Shown: in pieces, positions 37,290-39,935 of the stretch
Position numbering within the stretch: the first letter of the stretch is position 1
How the letters are laid out: every line of letters starts with the position of its first letter
Assembly (NCBI GenBank): GCA_031270465.1
Contig: JAISXP010000136.1
Coordinates: 1-39,935 of the forward strand
Source: Tannerella sp.
GTDB taxonomy: Bacteria > Bacteroidota > Bacteroidia > Bacteroidales > Tannerellaceae
DNA: 39,935 bases
Direction of reading: 5' to 3'
The notes under the pieces: model-generated
Database searches by the model: none
Told to the model about the DNA's origin: nothing
What the model saw: the letters and a program-made list of their open reading frames with translations, nothing else
Position numbers and translations under genes: made by a program

Positions 37290-38293
37290 GGGATACGTTT
37301 TTGTTCAACACTTTCGAACGTGATTTTCACCGGCTTGATTCGTCCGTTTTCGTCGAAGAAAAGCCTGTCGATACACGTCACACGATGGTTGGCATGTGTT
37401 TCTCCCACTGGACGGCGGTGATACACAATGTAGTAATCGTCCGTTCCGGGAAGGTGAATCACCGAATGATGCCCGGCGCCGGTGGCGACAGTCGTGTCCT
37501 GCTGCAATATCTTCCCTTCGCGGCGGAAAGGGCCGAAAGGCGAATCGGAAATGGCGTATGCTACCGAATAGTCCGGCCCCGTCCATCCGCCTTCGCTCCA
37601 CATGAAGTAATATTTTCCGTTCTTCTTGAACATGAACGGGCCTTCGACGTAATTTTCGGGTGTTATTTCCCTGTATACCGTACCGTCGTCGTGCGGGACG
37701 GGGGCGGTGAAATCGTCGTTCAGGCGTATCACATTGCAGTGTCGCCATCCGCCGTAGTACATGTAATACGTGCCGTCGTCGTCGAGGAAAACAAACTGGT
37801 CGATGGGCTGTGCGCCGTTCACAATGCTGTTGACAAGCGGTTTGCCAAGCAGGTCTCTGTACGGTCCCTCGGGACGGTCGCCGACAGCTACGCCGATACC
37901 GCCTGTTTCGCCTTCGTGCACGTCGTTGGCCGAAAAGAAAAAGTAATATTTCCCGTCTTTGCGGATGACCGAGGGCGCCCACATCGCCCGTTTTGCCCAG
38001 CGGACTTCGGCAGTGTCGATGATGCGTGCATGTTTTGTCCAGTGTACCAAATCTTCGGACGAAAAACAGTCGAAAAAGACTTGCCGCTCGTAAACGTCGC
38101 TGTACGTCGGATAAATCCAGTACGTGCTGTCGTAAATAATGCCTTCAGGGTCGGCATACCAGCCTTCGAAGACGGGATTGCCGCTGTGCAGGATTTCTTC
38201 CGTCGTCCTGCCTGCCTGCCTGCCGCACGATACGGTGGACAATATGGCGATTACCGTGAGAACCGTTTGCCTGTTCATTATTGATTTCATCAT
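37286..38293 (-). CDS. Glycoside hydrolase family 43-like lipoprotein
   Basis: Lipobox IAILSTVSCGR; NPVFEGWYADPEGIIYDSTYWIYPTYS, GAQPIDQFVFLDDDGTYYMYYGG, EGPFMFKKNGKYYFMWSEGGW: GH43 five-blade propeller motifs. Confidence 0.9.
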   Translation of the reverse strand: MMKSIMNRQTVLTVIAILSTVSCGRQAGRTTEEILHSGNPVFEGWYADPEGIIYDSTYWIYPTYSDVYERQVFFDCFSSEDLVHWTKHARIIDTAEVRWAKRAMWAPSVIRKDGKYYFFFSANDVHEGETGGIGVAVGDRPEGPYRDLLGKPLVNSIVNGAQPIDQFVFLDDDGTYYMYYGGWRHCNVIRLNDDFTAPVPHDDGTVYREITPENYVEGPFMFKKNGKYYFMWSEGGWTGPDYSVAYAISDSPFGPFRREGKILQQDTTVATGAGHHSVIHLPGTDDYYIVYHRRPVGETHANHRVTCIDRLFFDENGRIKPVKITFESVEQKRIP

Positions 38294-38315
38294 GATTTTA
38301 TTAATTGGGTTTTGA

Positions 38316-39278
38316 TTATTTATCCGTTTTCGTCCGTGTTTTCAGGGTGGCGAGTTCGGTGAGAAGCGCTTCTTTCTCGGCCTGTTCACGGGCTATGATT
38401 TTGTCTTTTTCTGTTATGACAGCATCCTTTTCTGTTATGATTGCGTCTTTTTCGGTTATGATTGCATCTTTTTCGGCGAGTTGAAACCGTGTCATTCTTT
38501 CTTCTATGCGGAAGTGTTCCAGAATGTCGTCTTCCATTTGCATGGCTTCGCGTACGTTCCTGTCCGAGGCGGCCTGCTGCAGCCGGCGGATGATGGGTCG
38601 GTATTTTTCCGGGAAACGTTCTTCCCTGATGTTGAGAATATGGTGATCGCTCATCCGGTTGGCCTGGTCGAAAATGCTCAGCAGTATTTCCAGGTCGTTT
38701 CGCCGGCGTCCTTTCAGTTCAGGTATCTGTACGATCCACGAACGGTGATGAAGGCTTTCGACAAATTCGTTGCGCAGATCTTTCAGTACCTGGCGGGTTG
38801 CCACGTCTTCGGTTTGCGGATTGACTGCCATCACCGGGACGCCCTTTACGCTCAGTCCTTCGCCGATGAAGAAAATGCAGTAAATAGGCATGGCGTGCAC
38901 GGCGCCTTCCGGATCTGTATAACTGTTGTCCCTGTTCCGGTACTGACCGCCAAGGTAATACCTGAAGCGCATGATGTCGGTACGGAGGGATACCTTCTGC
39001 ACTTCTATCATCACGACTTTTGAACCGTCGTCCGTACGTATCCGCGCAAGGAAATCGAGACGGTAGATGCTGAAACTTTTTTCCGCAGCATCCACCTCCC
39101 TCACGTATTCCTGAGGCGCAAAAGACAGTTCGGTTACATCCTCGCCGATAATGGCCGAAATAAACTTGCGCGCGACCTTGTTGTCCTCCATCAGGTATTT
39201 GAACACGTGGTCATAAATGGGATTGGCTATGAGCGCTTCCTCTCGCTCGGTACTGTCCGTTTTTGCTTTTCTGTTCAT
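38316..39278 (-). CDS. Rpn/PD-(D/E)XK nuclease-family transposase-like protein
   Basis: NPIYDHVFKYLMEDNKVARKFISAIIGE, LDFLARIRTDDGSKVVMIEVQK (D…ExQK nuclease core), heptad C-terminus. The ORF track starts at 39332. Confidence 0.88.
   Translation of the reverse strand: MNRKAKTDSTEREEALIANPIYDHVFKYLMEDNKVARKFISAIIGEDVTELSFAPQEYVREVDAAEKSFSIYRLDFLARIRTDDGSKVVMIEVQKVSLRTDIMRFRYYLGGQYRNRDNSYTDPEGAVHAMPIYCIFFIGEGLSVKGVPVMAVNPQTEDVATRQVLKDLRNEFVESLHHRSWIVQIPELKGRRRNDLEILLSIFDQANRMSDHHILNIREERFPEKYRPIIRRLQQAASDRNVREAMQMEDDILEHFRIEERMTRFQLAEKDAIITEKDAIITEKDAVITEKDKIIAREQAEKEALLTELATLKTRTKTDK
38391..38474 (-). repeat. 21-bp coding repeat, 4 units, encoding EKDAIIT heptads
   Basis: Units at 38391-38411, 38412-38432, 38433-38453 and 38454-38474. 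Confidence 0.9.
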
Positions 39279-39305
39279 CTTTGCATCATGCGTTGTATTA
39301 CTCTG

Positions 39306-39313
39306 CAAAATTA
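39306..39313 (-). promoter_or_regulatory. Putative -7 box (TAATTTTG on - strand) for the Rpn-family gene
   Basis: CAAAATTA on + strand, 28 nt upstream of the ATG at 39278. Confidence 0.4.
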
Positions 39314-39591
39314 GTGTTTTTTTTAGAATCAAATCATGCAGCGAGCGTTTTTTTGGGGGAATACCGTAAAAATGTTCGAGCCTTGCGTTGCCTCCGACAT
39401 CAAATTAACTGTTCAAAGGTTTAAGAGTTTTCGGCAGAAGCACCCCGTATGTTGTGTTGATGAACAAGTTTACACCCTGTACAATAATTCATGCCGTGCA
39501 ACAATTTGAGTTGTACCCCGCACAATATAAAATTTGGCTGTATGAAAAAAAACGACTACCTTCGTCGAACAAAACATAGATTTGAAACAGC

Positions 39592-39935
39592 ATGAACGGA
39601 AAAATCTTTACAATACTGGTATTATGGCTGTCGGCGGCCGGGCTGACAGCGGTAAATCCCGAACGGAAAAGTCTCCTGACCGGCGGACACGAACGCGAAT
39701 ACCTTATTTATACACCTCAAAACGAGCTTGCCGGCAAACCGGATGGCATCATCGTCGCCCTGCATGGCTTCAACCGGACGATGGACAATTTTTTCGAAGA
39801 ATATTCGATCACCTCTATTGCCGATTCTCTGAACTGCATCATTCTGGCGCCGCAGGCGCTTCCCGAACAAAACGAAATGCTTGTCGGCGAATCCGAAGTT
39901 TTAAACTTGATTCTGGGGAAAAAGATAAATCTGGA
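39592..39935 (+). CDS. Partial alpha/beta-hydrolase, poly(3-hydroxybutyrate)-depolymerase/LpqC-like esterase
   Basis: Signal peptide MNGKIFTILVLWLSAAGLTA; REYLIYTPQNELAGKPDGIIVALHGFNRTMDNF. Runs off the window end. Confidence 0.75.
   Translation, partial: MNGKIFTILVLWLSAAGLTAVNPERKSLLTGGHEREYLIYTPQNELAGKPDGIIVALHGFNRTMDNFFEEYSITSIADSLNCIILAPQALPEQNEMLVGESEVLNLILGKKINL

Noticed and set aside
37301-38284. 327-aa + strand ORF
   Set aside because: Antisense to the GH43 gene.
38316-39278. Rpn/PDDEXK gene as evidence of an active transposon
   Set aside because: No terminal inverted repeats or target-site duplication noticed; the family is often not a classical transposase.

Overview
The window reads as a Bacteroidales-type chromosomal segment: Bacteroides-like gene order, TAnnTTTG -7 promoter boxes, and a Bat aerotolerance operon. 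Most of it is core genome. On the + strand: ftsY-rimO, a tandem HU pair, a moxR-DUF58-batA/B/C/D/E cluster followed by a PAP2 phosphatase, a small HTH protein, a DUF2007-Usp fusion, gyrA, a TPR protein, a LpxL-type acyltransferase, an AraC-type regulator and a truncated esterase. On the - strand: gcvP, an MBL hydrolase, rsmG, an RsiV/DUF3298-like lipoprotein, a DUF3256 protein, an EamA transporter, truA, an unassigned 461-aa protein, a gldB-like gene, DNA polymerase III delta', metF, an L,D-transpeptidase overlapping a GH43 protein, and an Rpn/PDDEXK nuclease. No tRNA, rRNA, CRISPR array, prophage or intact IS element was recognised. The most interesting items are: (i) an HU-domain protein with a 40-aa Pro/Glu repeat linker, one TM helix and a C-terminal LysM-like domain, which could tether DNA to the envelope; (ii) an eight-copy 21-bp minisatellite next to a perfect 16-bp hairpin upstream of ftsY; (iii) a G9 tract whose +1 frameshift would join an upstream ATG to the acyltransferase frame; (iv) a four-unit 21-bp heptad repeat, plus a candidate internal start, at the C-terminus of the Rpn-family nuclease; (v) a roughly 500-nt AT-rich leader upstream of the AraC gene. 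All functional claims are inferred from sequence reading only; no searches were run.
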